From positions 186,001 to 250,000 of the forward strand of contig NZ_QLSU01000001.1 of NCBI RefSeq assembly GCF_003268775.1: 64,000 bases of DNA, read 5' to 3'. This document shows positions 8,060 to 16,763 of this stretch, piece by piece (position 1 is the stretch's first letter; the number at the start of each line of letters is the position of its first letter). Made by a program: the position numbers and the translations under genes. The notes beneath the pieces are model-generated. The model did not search any database, was not told the origin of the DNA, and saw nothing but the letters and a program-made list of their open reading frames with translations. Origin of the DNA: Paraburkholderia unamae. GTDB lineage: Bacteria; Pseudomonadota; Gammaproteobacteria; Burkholderiales; Burkholderiaceae.

Positions 8060-9214
8060 TTAGAAGCGGTGACGCAGACCCACCGTAGCGGCGACCTGGT
8101 TCTGCGAGGTCGACGGCGACAGCGTGTTGATCATGGCAACGTTCGCGCCGGCATCGCCGAGTTCGCCCGAAGCGTGCTGGTACACAGCGCCGGCGTAGAC
8201 GTCGGTGCGCTTCGACAGCGAGTAGTCAGCCGTCAGCGAAACCGTGTGCCACTTCGGATCACCCGAACCGTTCGAACCCGTGACCTTGCCGTCCGTGAAC
8301 GTGTACGACGCGTTCAGGGCGAGAGCCGGGGTCAGTGCGTATGCGCCGTTCAGCTCGAAGTTGTCCAGGTGCAGGTTCGTGCCCGACGGGATCGAGAACG
8401 TCGTGCCGCCCTGGCCGCCAGCGATCAGGTTTTCGTACTGCGTGTGCGTCCACACGAAGCCGACCGTTGCCGGGCCGTAGTTGTAGTTCACGCCTGCGCC
8501 GAACGTGCGTTGCGTTTCAGCCGACAGGTTGAAGTTGTTGCCGTTCGATGCCGAGTTCGCGCCGTTGCTGTTGCCGCTGCGCGTGTTGTTCATTTGCAGG
8601 TAGGCAGCCGCGAAGTTCAGCGGGCCGTTGCCGTACGAAGCGCCTGCGCTCCATGCACGGTTGTTGGCGAACTGGCCAGCGTCGTTGCTGAAGCCGTACA
8701 TGCCGCCGAACTTGAAGCCCTGATAGTTGACGCTCTGGTACTTCACCGCGTTCTTGATCGAGAACGAGTGGTCGAGGTTGTCGTTGTCGAACGGGTGAGC
8801 GGCGAGGTTGTTGCCGTAGCCCGAGCCGGCTTCCGAGATCGGGCCGAGGTAGTCGACCATCGAGTCATACTGGCGGCCGAGCGTCAGCGTACCGAAGCGG
8901 TCGCTTTGCAGACCGACGAACGCTTGACGGTTGAACATCGTGCCGCTTTCGGTGTCCTTGCCGTTGTTCAGGTTGAAGCCGTTTTCCAACGTGAAGATCG
9001 CGTGCAGACCGCCGCCCAAGTCTTCGCTGCCCTTCAGGCCGAAGTACGTGTCGCCGACAGCGCCGCTACCCTGGTTCCATGCGGCGTGACCGCCTGCATT
9101 GTTCGCGTAGACGATACCCGCATCCAGCGCGCCGTAGAGAGTAACGCTGCTTTGTGCGTGAGCCGAGGCTGCGAATGCGCCGAGGACGCCCGCGATAATC
9201 AAAGTATTCTTCAT
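8060..9214 (-). CDS. outer-membrane trimeric porin, Burkholderia (Gram-negative porin) type
   Basis: General-diffusion porin of 384 residues. A signal peptide (MKNTLIIAGVLGAFAASAHA) is followed by the mature start QSSVTLYGALDAGI, characteristic of Neisseria/Burkholderia porins. PEFG-like LKGSEDLGGGLHAIFTLENG and alternating beta-strand segments run to a C-terminal VGLRHRF ending in Phe, the signal for BAM-mediated insertion. The start at 9214 has AAGGAA upstream; an in-frame ATG at 9232 is less likely. Codon use is highly biased, as expected for an abundant protein. It stands alone, with its own terminator and a long upstream region. Confidence 0.93.
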   Translation of the reverse strand: MKNTLIIAGVLGAFAASAHAQSSVTLYGALDAGIVYANNAGGHAAWNQGSGAVGDTYFGLKGSEDLGGGLHAIFTLENGFNLNNGKDTESGTMFNRQAFVGLQSDRFGTLTLGRQYDSMVDYLGPISEAGSGYGNNLAAHPFDNDNLDHSFSIKNAVKYQSVNYQGFKFGGMYGFSNDAGQFANNRAWSAGASYGNGPLNFAAAYLQMNNTRSGNSNGANSASNGNNFNLSAETQRTFGAGVNYNYGPATVGFVWTHTQYENLIAGGQGGTTFSIPSGTNLHLDNFELNGAYALTPALALNASYTFTDGKVTGSNGSGDPKWHTVSLTADYSLSKRTDVYAGAVYQHASGELGDAGANVAMINTLSPSTSQNQVAATVGLRHRF

Positions 9215-9304
9215 GACTTTCCTTAATGACATTCAGACCGCGCAGAAGCGGCGCCGGGTATTGGCACCACCCCGCAATCTCGGCCGAAGTCTACGTGGCA
9301 AAGG

Positions 9305-9333
9305 CATTAAAGCGCCGTGCCAGCGGCTGTAAC
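9305..9333 (-). promoter_or_regulatory. possible porin promoter
   Basis: On the minus strand GTTACA (9328-9333) and TTAATG (9305-9310) are separated by 17 bases, about 90 bases upstream of the porin start. The match to consensus is moderate. Confidence 0.3.
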
Positions 9334-9863
9334 AGATATTTGCGAAATCTGGAAATATCGGGATTAAATCGCGTAAGTGTTTGTCGCGTAGGGGAAATAC
9401 GGGGTAACACGCCGTTCCTTCCGAATACGACGTGTGGCAATCATGCGACGCCCGGATAGCGCATCGAATCGATTATTGTGAAAAGTGGGATTAATTGCGG
9501 GAGATTTCCCGCATTAAGTCGCTGCAAATCGATGAAACTTTTCTGCAACTGCTCCGGTCGAAACGCGGCCTGCCGCGAAAATCGCCCGTAAATCGGGCAA
9601 TCGCCGGTGGACGCATTATTGATTTACCCTGCGATTATGCTCGTATTGCAGCCAGTTTCTTATTGCGGTTACTACCAGCAAAGCGGTTACGCCCGAACCG
9701 CCAGCGCCTGGCGGCGACCTCGCCCGGCGCGCCTGAGGGGCCTGGCGCGCGCATCCGTTAAAATCACGGAACGCGCGCTTTCGCAGCGCCAGAAATACCC
9801 GCATCGACGCCACTTCTACCGAACGGCCGCGTCGCCCTCACCCGTCCGGCGCGAGACCCCGTC
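9334..9863. other. intergenic region between porin and dbpA
   Basis: About 530 bases with a moderately AT-rich middle (9340-9660). Short open frames exist on both strands but none has a recognisable protein family or ribosome-binding site. It should hold the divergent promoters for the porin and for dbpA; nothing else was recognised. Confidence 0.5.
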
Positions 9864-11270
9864 ATGACAAACAAAGCCACTCCTACGCAAGCCCAGCCCT
9901 TCAGCGCACTGCCGCTCGCGCCCGCCATGCTCGAGAACCTCACGCGCCTCGGCTACGTCGAGATGACGCCGATCCAGGCGGCGAGCCTGCCCATCGCTTT
10001 CGCGGGGCACGACCTGATCGCCCAGGCCAAGACCGGCAGCGGCAAGACCGCCGCGTTCTCGCTCGCGCTGCTCTCGCGCCTCGACGCGCGCCGCCAGGAC
10101 GTGCAGGCCATGATCCTCTGCCCCACGCGCGAACTGGCCGACCAGGTCACGCAGGAAATCCGCCGCCTCGCGCGCGCCGAAGAAAACATCAAGGTGCTCA
10201 CGCTGTGCGGCGGCACGCCCATGCGTCCGCAGGCCGCGAGCCTCGAACACGGCGCGCACATCGTGGTGGGCACACCGGGCCGCATCATGGATCACCTGGA
10301 GCGCGGCAATCTCGCGCTCGGCGCGCTCAACACGCTCGTGCTCGACGAAGCCGACCGCATGCTCGACATGGGCTTCTTCGACGACATCGCAACCGTGGTG
10401 CGCCAGTGCCCCAAGGAACGCCAGACGCTGCTCTTTTCGGCGACCTACCCCGAAGGCATTACGAAGCTGAGCCAGCAGTTCCTTCGCAATCCGAAGGAAG
10501 TCAAGCTCGAAGAGCATCACGACGACAGCAAGATCCGCCAGCGCTTCTATGAAGTGACGGAAGACGAGCGCCTGCACGCCGTGGGCATGCTGCTCAACCA
10601 CTACCGCCCCGTGAGCACGCTTGCGTTCTGCAACACCAAGCAGCAATGCCGCGACCTGCTCGACGTGCTGCGCGCGCAAGGCTTTCACGCGCTCGCGCTG
10701 CATGGCGAGCTCGACCAGCGCGAGCGCGACCAGGTGCTGATCCAGTTCGCCAACCGCAGTTGCTCGGTGCTCGTGGCGACCGACGTGGCCGCGCGCGGCC
10801 TCGACATCGCGCAGCTTGAAGCCGTGATCAACGTGGACGTCACGCCCGACCCCGAGGTGTACGTGCACCGCATCGGCCGCACGGGCCGCGCCGACCAGGA
10901 CGGCTGGGCGCTCAGCCTCGCGAGCATGGACGAAATGGGGCGCGTGGGCGGCATCGAGCAGGCGCTCAAGCGCGAAGTCGAATGGAGCCCGCTCGCCGGG
11001 CTCAAGCCCGCCAGCAACGAACCGCTGCTGCCGCCCATGGAAACCGTGCAGATCCTGGGCGGGCGCAAGGAAAAGATCCGCCCCGGCGACGTGCTGGGGG
11101 CGCTCACCGGCGAAGCGGGCTTCAGCGGCTCGCAGATCGGCAAGATCAACGTGACCGACTTCTCGACCTATGTGGCCGTGGAGCGCAGCGTCGCACGCGA
11201 CGCGCTGCGCAAGCTCAACGCGGGCAAGGTCAAGGGCAAGAAGGTCAAGGCCCGCTTGATGGACGAATGA
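9864..11270 (+). CDS. dbpA: ATP-dependent RNA helicase DbpA
   Basis: DEAD-box helicase of 468 residues acting in late 50S ribosome assembly. Motifs in order: Q motif (TPIQAASLP), motif I AKTGSGKT, Ia PTRELADQV, GG, TPGRIMDH, motif II VLDEADRMLDMGFF, motif III FSATYP, and the C-terminal RecA domain with ATDVAARGLDI and HRIGRTGRA. The last 75 residues (VQILGGRKEKIRPGDVLGAL to KKVKARLMDE) are the DbpA RNA-binding domain that recognises 23S rRNA hairpin 92, which separates DbpA from RhlE/SrmB helicases. The next gene starts 81 bases downstream on the same strand. Confidence 0.93.
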   Translation: MTNKATPTQAQPFSALPLAPAMLENLTRLGYVEMTPIQAASLPIAFAGHDLIAQAKTGSGKTAAFSLALLSRLDARRQDVQAMILCPTRELADQVTQEIRRLARAEENIKVLTLCGGTPMRPQAASLEHGAHIVVGTPGRIMDHLERGNLALGALNTLVLDEADRMLDMGFFDDIATVVRQCPKERQTLLFSATYPEGITKLSQQFLRNPKEVKLEEHHDDSKIRQRFYEVTEDERLHAVGMLLNHYRPVSTLAFCNTKQQCRDLLDVLRAQGFHALALHGELDQRERDQVLIQFANRSCSVLVATDVAARGLDIAQLEAVINVDVTPDPEVYVHRIGRTGRADQDGWALSLASMDEMGRVGGIEQALKREVEWSPLAGLKPASNEPLLPPMETVQILGGRKEKIRPGDVLGALTGEAGFSGSQIGKINVTDFSTYVAVERSVARDALRKLNAGKVKGKKVKARLMDE

Positions 11271-11351
11271 TGGACGAATAAGCCGTCCGGCGCGCACGCC
11301 GCTTGCGCATCATGCCGTGCCGCGCCACCGCTCAACCGAATCAGGAAAGCC

Positions 11352-11993
11352 ATGAAACAACCGCTCAGAATCGATTTCGTCTCCGATATTGCGTGCCCGT
11401 GGTGCGCAATCGGCCTCTCGTCGCTCAATCTCGCGCTCGAACGACTGCGCGACGAGGTCGACGTGCAACTCGTCGTGCATCCCTTCGAACTCAATCCGCA
11501 AATGGGTCCGGGCGGCGAGTCCGTGGTCGACTATCTCGGCAAGAAATACGGCCGCACGCCCGAGCAGATCGCCGAGACGCAGGCGATGATCCGCGAGCGC
11601 GGCGCGAGCGTCGGCTTCACGTTCGGCGCGCGCGAGCGCGTCTACAACACCTTCGACGCCCATCGCCTGCTGCACTGGGCCGGCATCGAGGGCAAGCAGG
11701 TGCCGCTCAAGCTCGCGTTGCTGCGCGCCTATCACGGCGAGGGCAAGGACACGAGCGACCACGCGGTGCTCGTGGCGGCGGCGCAGTCCGTGGGGCTCGA
11801 CGCGGCGCAGGCGCGCGAGGTGCTGGAAAGCGGCCGCTACGCCGACGAGGTGCGCGCCGAGGAGCAGCAATACCAGGCGGCCGGCATCCAGTCGGTCCCG
11901 GCGATCATCTTCAAAGAGCAGTATCTGGTGAGCGGCGGCCAGCCCGTCGAAACCTTCGAAAACGCCATCCGCCAGATCCTGGCCGAAGCCTGA
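11352..11993 (+). CDS. DsbA-family (FrnE-like) oxidoreductase
   Basis: Cytoplasmic thioredoxin-fold protein of 213 residues with no signal peptide. CPWC near residues 15-18 (DIACPWCAIG) is the redox active site, followed by a helical insertion and the cis-Pro region QSVPAIIFKEQYLVSGGQP. These features fit the FrnE/DsbA-like group next to 2-hydroxychromene-2-carboxylate isomerases in fold. FrnE-like proteins act as disulfide isomerases or in oxidative stress tolerance; the substrate here is unknown. ATG 11352 follows AGGAAAGCC. May be cotranscribed with dbpA. Confidence 0.88.
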   Translation: MKQPLRIDFVSDIACPWCAIGLSSLNLALERLRDEVDVQLVVHPFELNPQMGPGGESVVDYLGKKYGRTPEQIAETQAMIRERGASVGFTFGARERVYNTFDAHRLLHWAGIEGKQVPLKLALLRAYHGEGKDTSDHAVLVAAAQSVGLDAAQAREVLESGRYADEVRAEEQQYQAAGIQSVPAIIFKEQYLVSGGQPVETFENAIRQILAEA

Positions 11994-12098
11994 GCGCTGC
12001 GGGCAGGATCGCGCTGTGGCCCGCTTCATTCACGGCTTCAGAGGCGACTTCCGAGGCGGCTTCATGGCCGCATTCACAACCTGACATGCGCCCCGATC

Positions 12099-12131
12099 GG
12101 GCGCCCGGCGCATCAAGTATGCCGGGCGCCC
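12099..12131. other. strong 11-bp hairpin before the DUF3348 operon
   Basis: GGGCGCCCGGC at 12099-12109 is perfectly complementary to GCCGGGCGCCC at 12121-12131 across an 11-base loop. No T-run follows on the plus strand. It lies between the DsbA-like gene and the GTG start at 12174 and could be a terminator-like barrier, a repeat element, or a leader structure. Confidence 0.45.
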
Positions 12132-12173
12132 CCTCGCGGGCGTGTAAACTAGCGGGTTTTTTCAGGTGAAAAA

Positions 12174-12956
12174 GTGCTAGCCCCGCAACGCCTGGCGTTG
12201 AGCGGCCCGACGCTCGTTCGCTTACTCGCCGGCCTTGGCGGCGCCGAGGTGCCCGAATCCCGGCTGTCGATCGCGGACCAGTTGAGCCAGTGGCTCGGCT
12301 GGACGGACGCGATCGCGCTTTCGACTGCGCTCAGCGCGCAGGCGCCGGCCGCGCGCGCCGCTGCCGCGCCGCTGGGCGCGAGCGCCGAGCAAAGCCAGAG
12401 CGAGCGCGTGCGCGCGGCGCTAACGAAGGCCATCACCGGCGACGGCGCGTCCGCCCGGCGCGATGGCCGGCGCGCGCCGATCGCGCACGCTGCCGCCGCG
12501 CAGACGCCGACTGATGTGGAGCCCGATTTCGCGGATTTCCGCCAGCGCTACCTCGCGCTACAGCAGGCGATGGAGACGGATATCGGCGCGCTGCGCATAC
12601 GCTTGCGCGCGGCGCTGGCCGCCCGCACGCCCGCGCTCGCGCGCCTCGCGACGGTGGACGCCGTCATGGAGCAGGCGCTGGGCGCGCGCGAGCGCAGCCT
12701 GCTCGCAGGCGTGCCCGCGCTGCTCGGCGCGCACTTCGCGCGACTGCGCGCGGCGGCCACGGCCCAGGCCGCGCAAGCCGCCGGAGCAGCCGAAGGCGCA
12801 GAACGAGCCGAGGCGACCGCTGAAAACGCCGCGCCTTCCGCGCCGCACACGTGGCTTCCGAGCTTTCGCAAGGATATGCAGAGCGTGCTGCTCGCCGAAC
12901 TTGAGATCCGGTTTCAACCGGTGGAGGGGCTGCTTGCCGCCCTTCGCACCCGCTAA
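12174..12956 (+). CDS. DUF3348 family protein, first gene of a motor-like operon
   Basis: Ala/Arg-rich protein of 260 residues without signal peptide or membrane segment, so probably cytoplasmic and largely helical. It fits the DUF3348 family, seen in Burkholderiales next to DUF802 and DUF2894 genes. Recognisable parts are FADFRQRYLALQQAMETDI near the middle and the C-terminal SFRKDMQSVLLAELEIRFQP. Start is GTG 12174, preceded by AGGTGA; no ATG is suitably placed. Eleven bases separate its stop from the DUF802 start, so the two are almost certainly cotranscribed. No biochemical role is known. Family assignment is by recall of the gene neighbourhood and sequence style; a profile search would settle it. 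Confidence 0.78.
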   Translation: MLAPQRLALSGPTLVRLLAGLGGAEVPESRLSIADQLSQWLGWTDAIALSTALSAQAPAARAAAAPLGASAEQSQSERVRAALTKAITGDGASARRDGRRAPIAHAAAAQTPTDVEPDFADFRQRYLALQQAMETDIGALRIRLRAALAARTPALARLATVDAVMEQALGARERSLLAGVPALLGAHFARLRAAATAQAAQAAGAAEGAERAEATAENAAPSAPHTWLPSFRKDMQSVLLAELEIRFQPVEGLLAALRTR

Positions 12957-12966
12957 CCCCAATGCT

Positions 12967-15900
12967 ATGTCCCGCGCTATGTCCCGTTTTCGCATTGAAC
13001 CTGTAATTTTCGTCGTGGGTCTCGCGGCCGTGTGCTGGATCGGCGCCGGTTATCTGGGCTCGAATCTGCTTGCGCTCGCCGTCACGCTGCTGATCGGCGC
13101 GTGTTATGTGACGGGCGTGTGGGAGCTCTATCGCTTCCGGCAGGCCACCAGCACGCTCGCCCAGGCCGTCGCAAAACTCGACGCGCCGCCGGGGCGCCTC
13201 GGCGTCTGGCTCGACACGCTGCATCCCGGCCTGCGCAACCCCGTGCGTGCGCGCGTGGAAGGCGAGCGCGTCGGCCTGCCCGGCCCCGCGCTCGCGCCCT
13301 ACCTCACCGGCCTGCTCGTGCTGCTCGGCATGCTCGGCACGCTGCTCGGCATGGTCGTCACGCTCAAGGGCACGGGTGCGGCACTGGAAAGCGCCACCGA
13401 CCTCGACGCGATCCGCGCCTCGCTCGCCGCGCCGGTGAACGGCCTGGGCTTCGCGTTCGGCACCTCGATCGCGGGCGTGGCCACGTCCGCGATGCTCGGC
13501 CTGCTCTCCGCGCTGTGCCGCCGCGAACGCATCGAAGCGGCGCAGCAACTCGACGTGAAGATCGCTACGACGCTGCGCGGCTTCTCGCTGGCCCATCAGC
13601 GCGACGAATCGTTCAAGCTGCTGCAACGCCAGGCCGAGGCCATGCCCGCGCTGGTGGACAAACTCGGCGCGCTGATGACGCTGATCGAGCGCCAGGGCCT
13701 CGCGCAGCACGAGCAGCAGCTCGCGAGCCAGCAGGCGTTCGCTGCCAACGCCGAAGCCGCGTGGAGCCGCCTCGCGGCTTCCGTCGGCCAGTCGCTCAGG
13801 GAAAGCGCCGCCGAAAGCGCGCGCGCCGCGGGCGCGGCGTTGCAGCCGGTCGTCGAAACGACGATGGCGGGCCTCGCGCGCGAATCGGCCTCGATGCAAG
13901 GCACGCTCACGCAGGCGGTGCAGCGTCAGCTCGACGGGCTCACGAGCGGGTTCGAGGCGTCGACCGCCAGCGTGGCCGAGATCTGGGGCCGCGCGCTCGC
14001 ACAGCACAAGCAGACCAACGAAGCGCTCGCGGCCGACCTGGGCGGCGCACTGGAGCGCTTCAACGCAAGTTTCGAGCAACGATCGTCGGGACTGCTGGAT
14101 GGCGTGTCGGCGCGCTTCGAGACGGCTTCGGGCGCGATGTCGCAAGCATGGCAAGCGGCGCTCACGCAACAGGAACACACAGGCGAAAAGCTCTCGGCCG
14201 ACAACCGGCAGGCGCTCGCCGCGGCGGCCGCTACGTTCGAGCAGCATTCGGCTTCGCTGCTGCGCGCCGTGGATGCGTCGCATACGGACTTGCAGAAGGA
14301 ACTGGGCGCGCGAGACGAAGCGCGGCTCGCGAACTGGGCCGAGGCGCTCGCCGCGATGGCGGCCGGGTTGCGCACCGAGTGGGAAGCAAGCAGCGCGAAT
14401 ACGGCGCAGCGACAGCAGGAAATCTGCGCGACGCTTGCACAAACCGCGAGCGATATCGCCGCTCAGTCGCAGCAACACTCGAGCAAGACGATTGCCGAAA
14501 TCGATCGCCTGGTCGATGCCGCCTCGGAAGCCCCGAAGGCCGCCGCCAACCTGCATTCGGAAATCGCTGCGCGCGACGAGCAACGCCTCGAAACGTGGAC
14601 CGCATCGCTTGCGACCCTGGCCTCCGGGCTGCGTAAAGAGTGGGAAGAAACGAGCGCAGGCACGGCGCAACGTCAGCAGGAAATCTGCGCGACGCTCGCA
14701 CAAACCGCGAACGATATCGCTGCGCAATCGCAGCAACACTCGAGCAAGACGATTGCCGAAATCGATCGTCTGGTCGAAGCCGCCTCGGAAGCCCCGAAGG
14801 CCGCCGCCAACCTGCATTCGGAAATCGCCGCGCGCGACGAGCAACGCCTCGAAACGTGGACCGCGTCGCTTGCGACCCTGGCCACTGGGCTGCGTAAAGA
14901 GTGGGAAGAAACGAGCGCAGCCACGGCGCAACGTCAGCAGGAAATCTGCGCGACGCTCGCACAAACCGCGAACGATATCGCCGCTCAATCGCAGCAACAC
15001 TCGAGCAAGACGATTGCCGAAATCGATCGCCTGGTCGAAGCCGCCTCGGAAGCCCCGAAGGCCGCCGCGAACCTGCATTCGGAAATCGCCGCGCGCGACG
15101 AACAGCGCCTCGAATCGTGGACCGCATCGCTTGCGACCCTGGCCTCCGGGCTACGTAAAGAGTGGGAAGAAACGAGCGCAGCCACGGCGCAACGTCAGCA
15201 GGAAATCTGCGCGACGCTCGCACAAACCGCGAACGATATCGCCGCTCAGTCGCAGCAGCATGCAACGAACACGATCGCAGAAATCGATCGCCTCGTAGAA
15301 GCCGCTTCGGAAGCGCCGAAAGCCGCCGCCAATCTGCACTCGGAGATCGCCGCACGCGACGAACAGCGCCTCGAAACGTGGACCGCATCGCTTGCCGCGA
15401 TGTCCGCGGCGCTGCGCAAAGAGTGGGAAGAGACGAGCGCCGCCGCCGCGCAACGCCAGCGGGAAATCTGCGAAACCCTCTCGCAGACGGCCAGCGACAT
15501 CACCACGCAATCGCAGGCCCACAACGCCAGCACTATCGCCGAAATCGCCCGCCTCGTGCAGGCCGCGTCGGTGGCGCCGCAAGCCGCGGCCGAAGTCATC
15601 GCCGAGTTGCGCCAGAAGCTCTCGGACAGCATGGTCCGCGACACCGCGATGCTCGACGAGCGCAACCGCCTGCTCGGCACGCTCGAAACCCTGCTCGACG
15701 CCGTGAACCGCGCCTCCACCGAGCAGCGCTCGGCGATCGACGCGCTCGTTTCCACGTCGTCGGATCTGCTTGTGCGCGTGGGCGGCCAGTTCAGCGCGAA
15801 CGTCGAAGCCGAAACGGGCAAGCTCGGCGCGCTCGCCGCGCAGGTGAGCAGCAGCGCCGTGGAAGTGGCGAGCCTTGGCGACGCGTTCGGCGCGGCCGTC

Positions 15901-16119
15901 ACCGTGTTCGGCGAATCGAACGACAAGCTCGTGGCGCATCTGGAGCGTATCGAGAGCGCGCTCGACAAGTCGCTCGCGCGCAGCGACGACCAGCTCGCCT
16001 ACTACGTGGCGCAGGCGCGCGAGGTCATCGACCTGAGCATGCTGTCGCAGAAGCAGATCGTCGAGAACCTGCAACAGCTCGCCGGCCAGCGCGCCGCTGC
16101 CGGAGTCGACGCGGCATGA
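12967..16119 (+). CDS. MotA/ExbB-like membrane protein with long repeat-bearing tail (DUF802)
   Basis: Protein of 1050 residues. Four hydrophobic segments lie at about 11-29, 34-52, 113-133 and 158-183. The last two have the MotA/TolQ/ExbB pattern: GMLGTLLGMVVTLKGTGAAL, then NGLGFAFGTSIAGVATSAML. From about residue 190 to the end is an Ala/Glu/Gln-rich, probably coiled-coil, cytoplasmic tail. Residues 480-827 hold four near-identical 87-residue repeats, with degenerate partial copies on each side. This is the DUF802 family. The next gene, a MotB-like OmpA protein, overlaps its stop by four bases, so the pair is likely an ion-driven rotary or force-transmitting complex. The long tail recalls ZorA. 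ATG 12967 and 12979 are both possible starts. Confidence 0.85.
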   Translation: MSRAMSRFRIEPVIFVVGLAAVCWIGAGYLGSNLLALAVTLLIGACYVTGVWELYRFRQATSTLAQAVAKLDAPPGRLGVWLDTLHPGLRNPVRARVEGERVGLPGPALAPYLTGLLVLLGMLGTLLGMVVTLKGTGAALESATDLDAIRASLAAPVNGLGFAFGTSIAGVATSAMLGLLSALCRRERIEAAQQLDVKIATTLRGFSLAHQRDESFKLLQRQAEAMPALVDKLGALMTLIERQGLAQHEQQLASQQAFAANAEAAWSRLAASVGQSLRESAAESARAAGAALQPVVETTMAGLARESASMQGTLTQAVQRQLDGLTSGFEASTASVAEIWGRALAQHKQTNEALAADLGGALERFNASFEQRSSGLLDGVSARFETASGAMSQAWQAALTQQEHTGEKLSADNRQALAAAAATFEQHSASLLRAVDASHTDLQKELGARDEARLANWAEALAAMAAGLRTEWEASSANTAQRQQEICATLAQTASDIAAQSQQHSSKTIAEIDRLVDAASEAPKAAANLHSEIAARDEQRLETWTASLATLASGLRKEWEETSAGTAQRQQEICATLAQTANDIAAQSQQHSSKTIAEIDRLVEAASEAPKAAANLHSEIAARDEQRLETWTASLATLATGLRKEWEETSAATAQRQQEICATLAQTANDIAAQSQQHSSKTIAEIDRLVEAASEAPKAAANLHSEIAARDEQRLESWTASLATLASGLRKEWEETSAATAQRQQEICATLAQTANDIAAQSQQHATNTIAEIDRLVEAASEAPKAAANLHSEIAARDEQRLETWTASLAAMSAALRKEWEETSAAAAQRQREICETLSQTASDITTQSQAHNASTIAEIARLVQAASVAPQAAAEVIAELRQKLSDSMVRDTAMLDERNRLLGTLETLLDAVNRASTEQRSAIDALVSTSSDLLVRVGGQFSANVEAETGKLGALAAQVSSSAVEVASLGDAFGAAVTVFGESNDKLVAHLERIESALDKSLARSDDQLAYYVAQAREVIDLSMLSQKQIVENLQQLAGQRAAAGVDAA
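14404..15447 (+). repeat. four tandem 261-bp repeats inside the DUF802 gene
   Basis: Units at 14404-14664, 14665-14925, 14926-15186 and 15187-15447, each encoding 87 residues beginning AQRQQEICATLAQT and ending RKEWEETSA. Copies are nearly identical at the DNA level, including silent positions, which points to recent duplication or gene conversion. The fourth unit is the most divergent. Partial degenerate copies lie before 14404 and after 15447. Copy number may vary between strains and short-read assemblies may collapse it. Confidence 0.93.
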
Positions 16120-16763
16120 ACGACGAAATCGACGGCGGCGCGGCCCCCGCCGCGCCCGTGTGGCCCGCGTTCGCCGACCTGATGTCGGTCCTGCTGGGCG
16201 CGTTCCTGCTGATTCTCGTCGGCGTGGTCGGCATGCAGCTCGAACTGTCGAGCCGGCTCGCGAACGAGGTCAAGCAGCGCAAGGCCGAAACGGAACGCCG
16301 CAAGACGCTTGAAGAAGCGCTCGCGGGCCCGCTCGCGGCGGGGCGCGTGACGCTCGTGAACGGGCGCATCGGCATTAGCGGCAGCGTGCTGTTCGCGCTG
16401 AATTCGGACCAGTTGACGCCGCAGGGCCGCGAACTGCTCAAGAGCCTGGCCGGACCGCTCACGGCGTATCTGAAAAGCCGCGACGAAATCCTCATGGTGA
16501 GCGGATTCGCCGACGATCAGCAGGTGCATGCGGGCAACCGCCGCTTCGCGGACAACTGGGAACTGTCGGCCGAGCGCGCGCTCACGGTCACGCGCTCGTT
16601 CATCGACGCGGGCGTACCGGCGAAGTCGGTATTCGCGGCCGCGTTCGGCTCCGAGCAGCCGGTGAGCGCGAACAGCGACGAAGCGGGCCGCGCGAAGAAC
16701 CGCCGCGTGGAGATCGCGCCGGTGCCGCGCCCGACCGTTGGCGAGAGCAAGCATGGCGAATGA
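16116..16763 (+). CDS. MotB-like protein with C-terminal OmpA domain
   Basis: Inner-membrane protein of 215 residues with one N-terminal membrane helix (about 22-44). FADLMSVLLGAFLLILVGVV places Asp21 where MotB, ExbD and TolR have their ion-carrying aspartate. A short charged linker (about 45-72) leads to an OmpA/MotB peptidoglycan-binding domain: ISGSVLFALNSDQLTPQG, SGFADDQ, ELSAERALTVTRSF and AKNRRVEIAP. It is shorter than flagellar MotB and has a short linker. Its ATG overlaps the DUF802 stop (ATGA), implying translational coupling and a fixed ratio with the MotA-like partner. Predicted role is the stator rod anchoring the complex to the cell wall. The motor function itself is inferred. 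Confidence 0.87.
   Translation: MNDEIDGGAAPAAPVWPAFADLMSVLLGAFLLILVGVVGMQLELSSRLANEVKQRKAETERRKTLEEALAGPLAAGRVTLVNGRIGISGSVLFALNSDQLTPQGRELLKSLAGPLTAYLKSRDEILMVSGFADDQQVHAGNRRFADNWELSAERALTVTRSFIDAGVPAKSVFAAAFGSEQPVSANSDEAGRAKNRRVEIAPVPRPTVGESKHGE

Noticed and set aside
9495..9867. Short plus-strand frames between the porin and dbpA
   Set aside because: No family likeness or start signals; composition is that of intergenic DNA.
14099..15388. Long frames on both strands across the 261-bp repeats
   Set aside because: Because the repeat length is a multiple of three, any frame open in one unit stays open in all. The frame continuous with the MotA-like domain is the real one.
14404..15447. Possible CRISPR or intergenic repeat array
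   Set aside because: Units are contiguous without spacers and lie in frame inside a coding gene.
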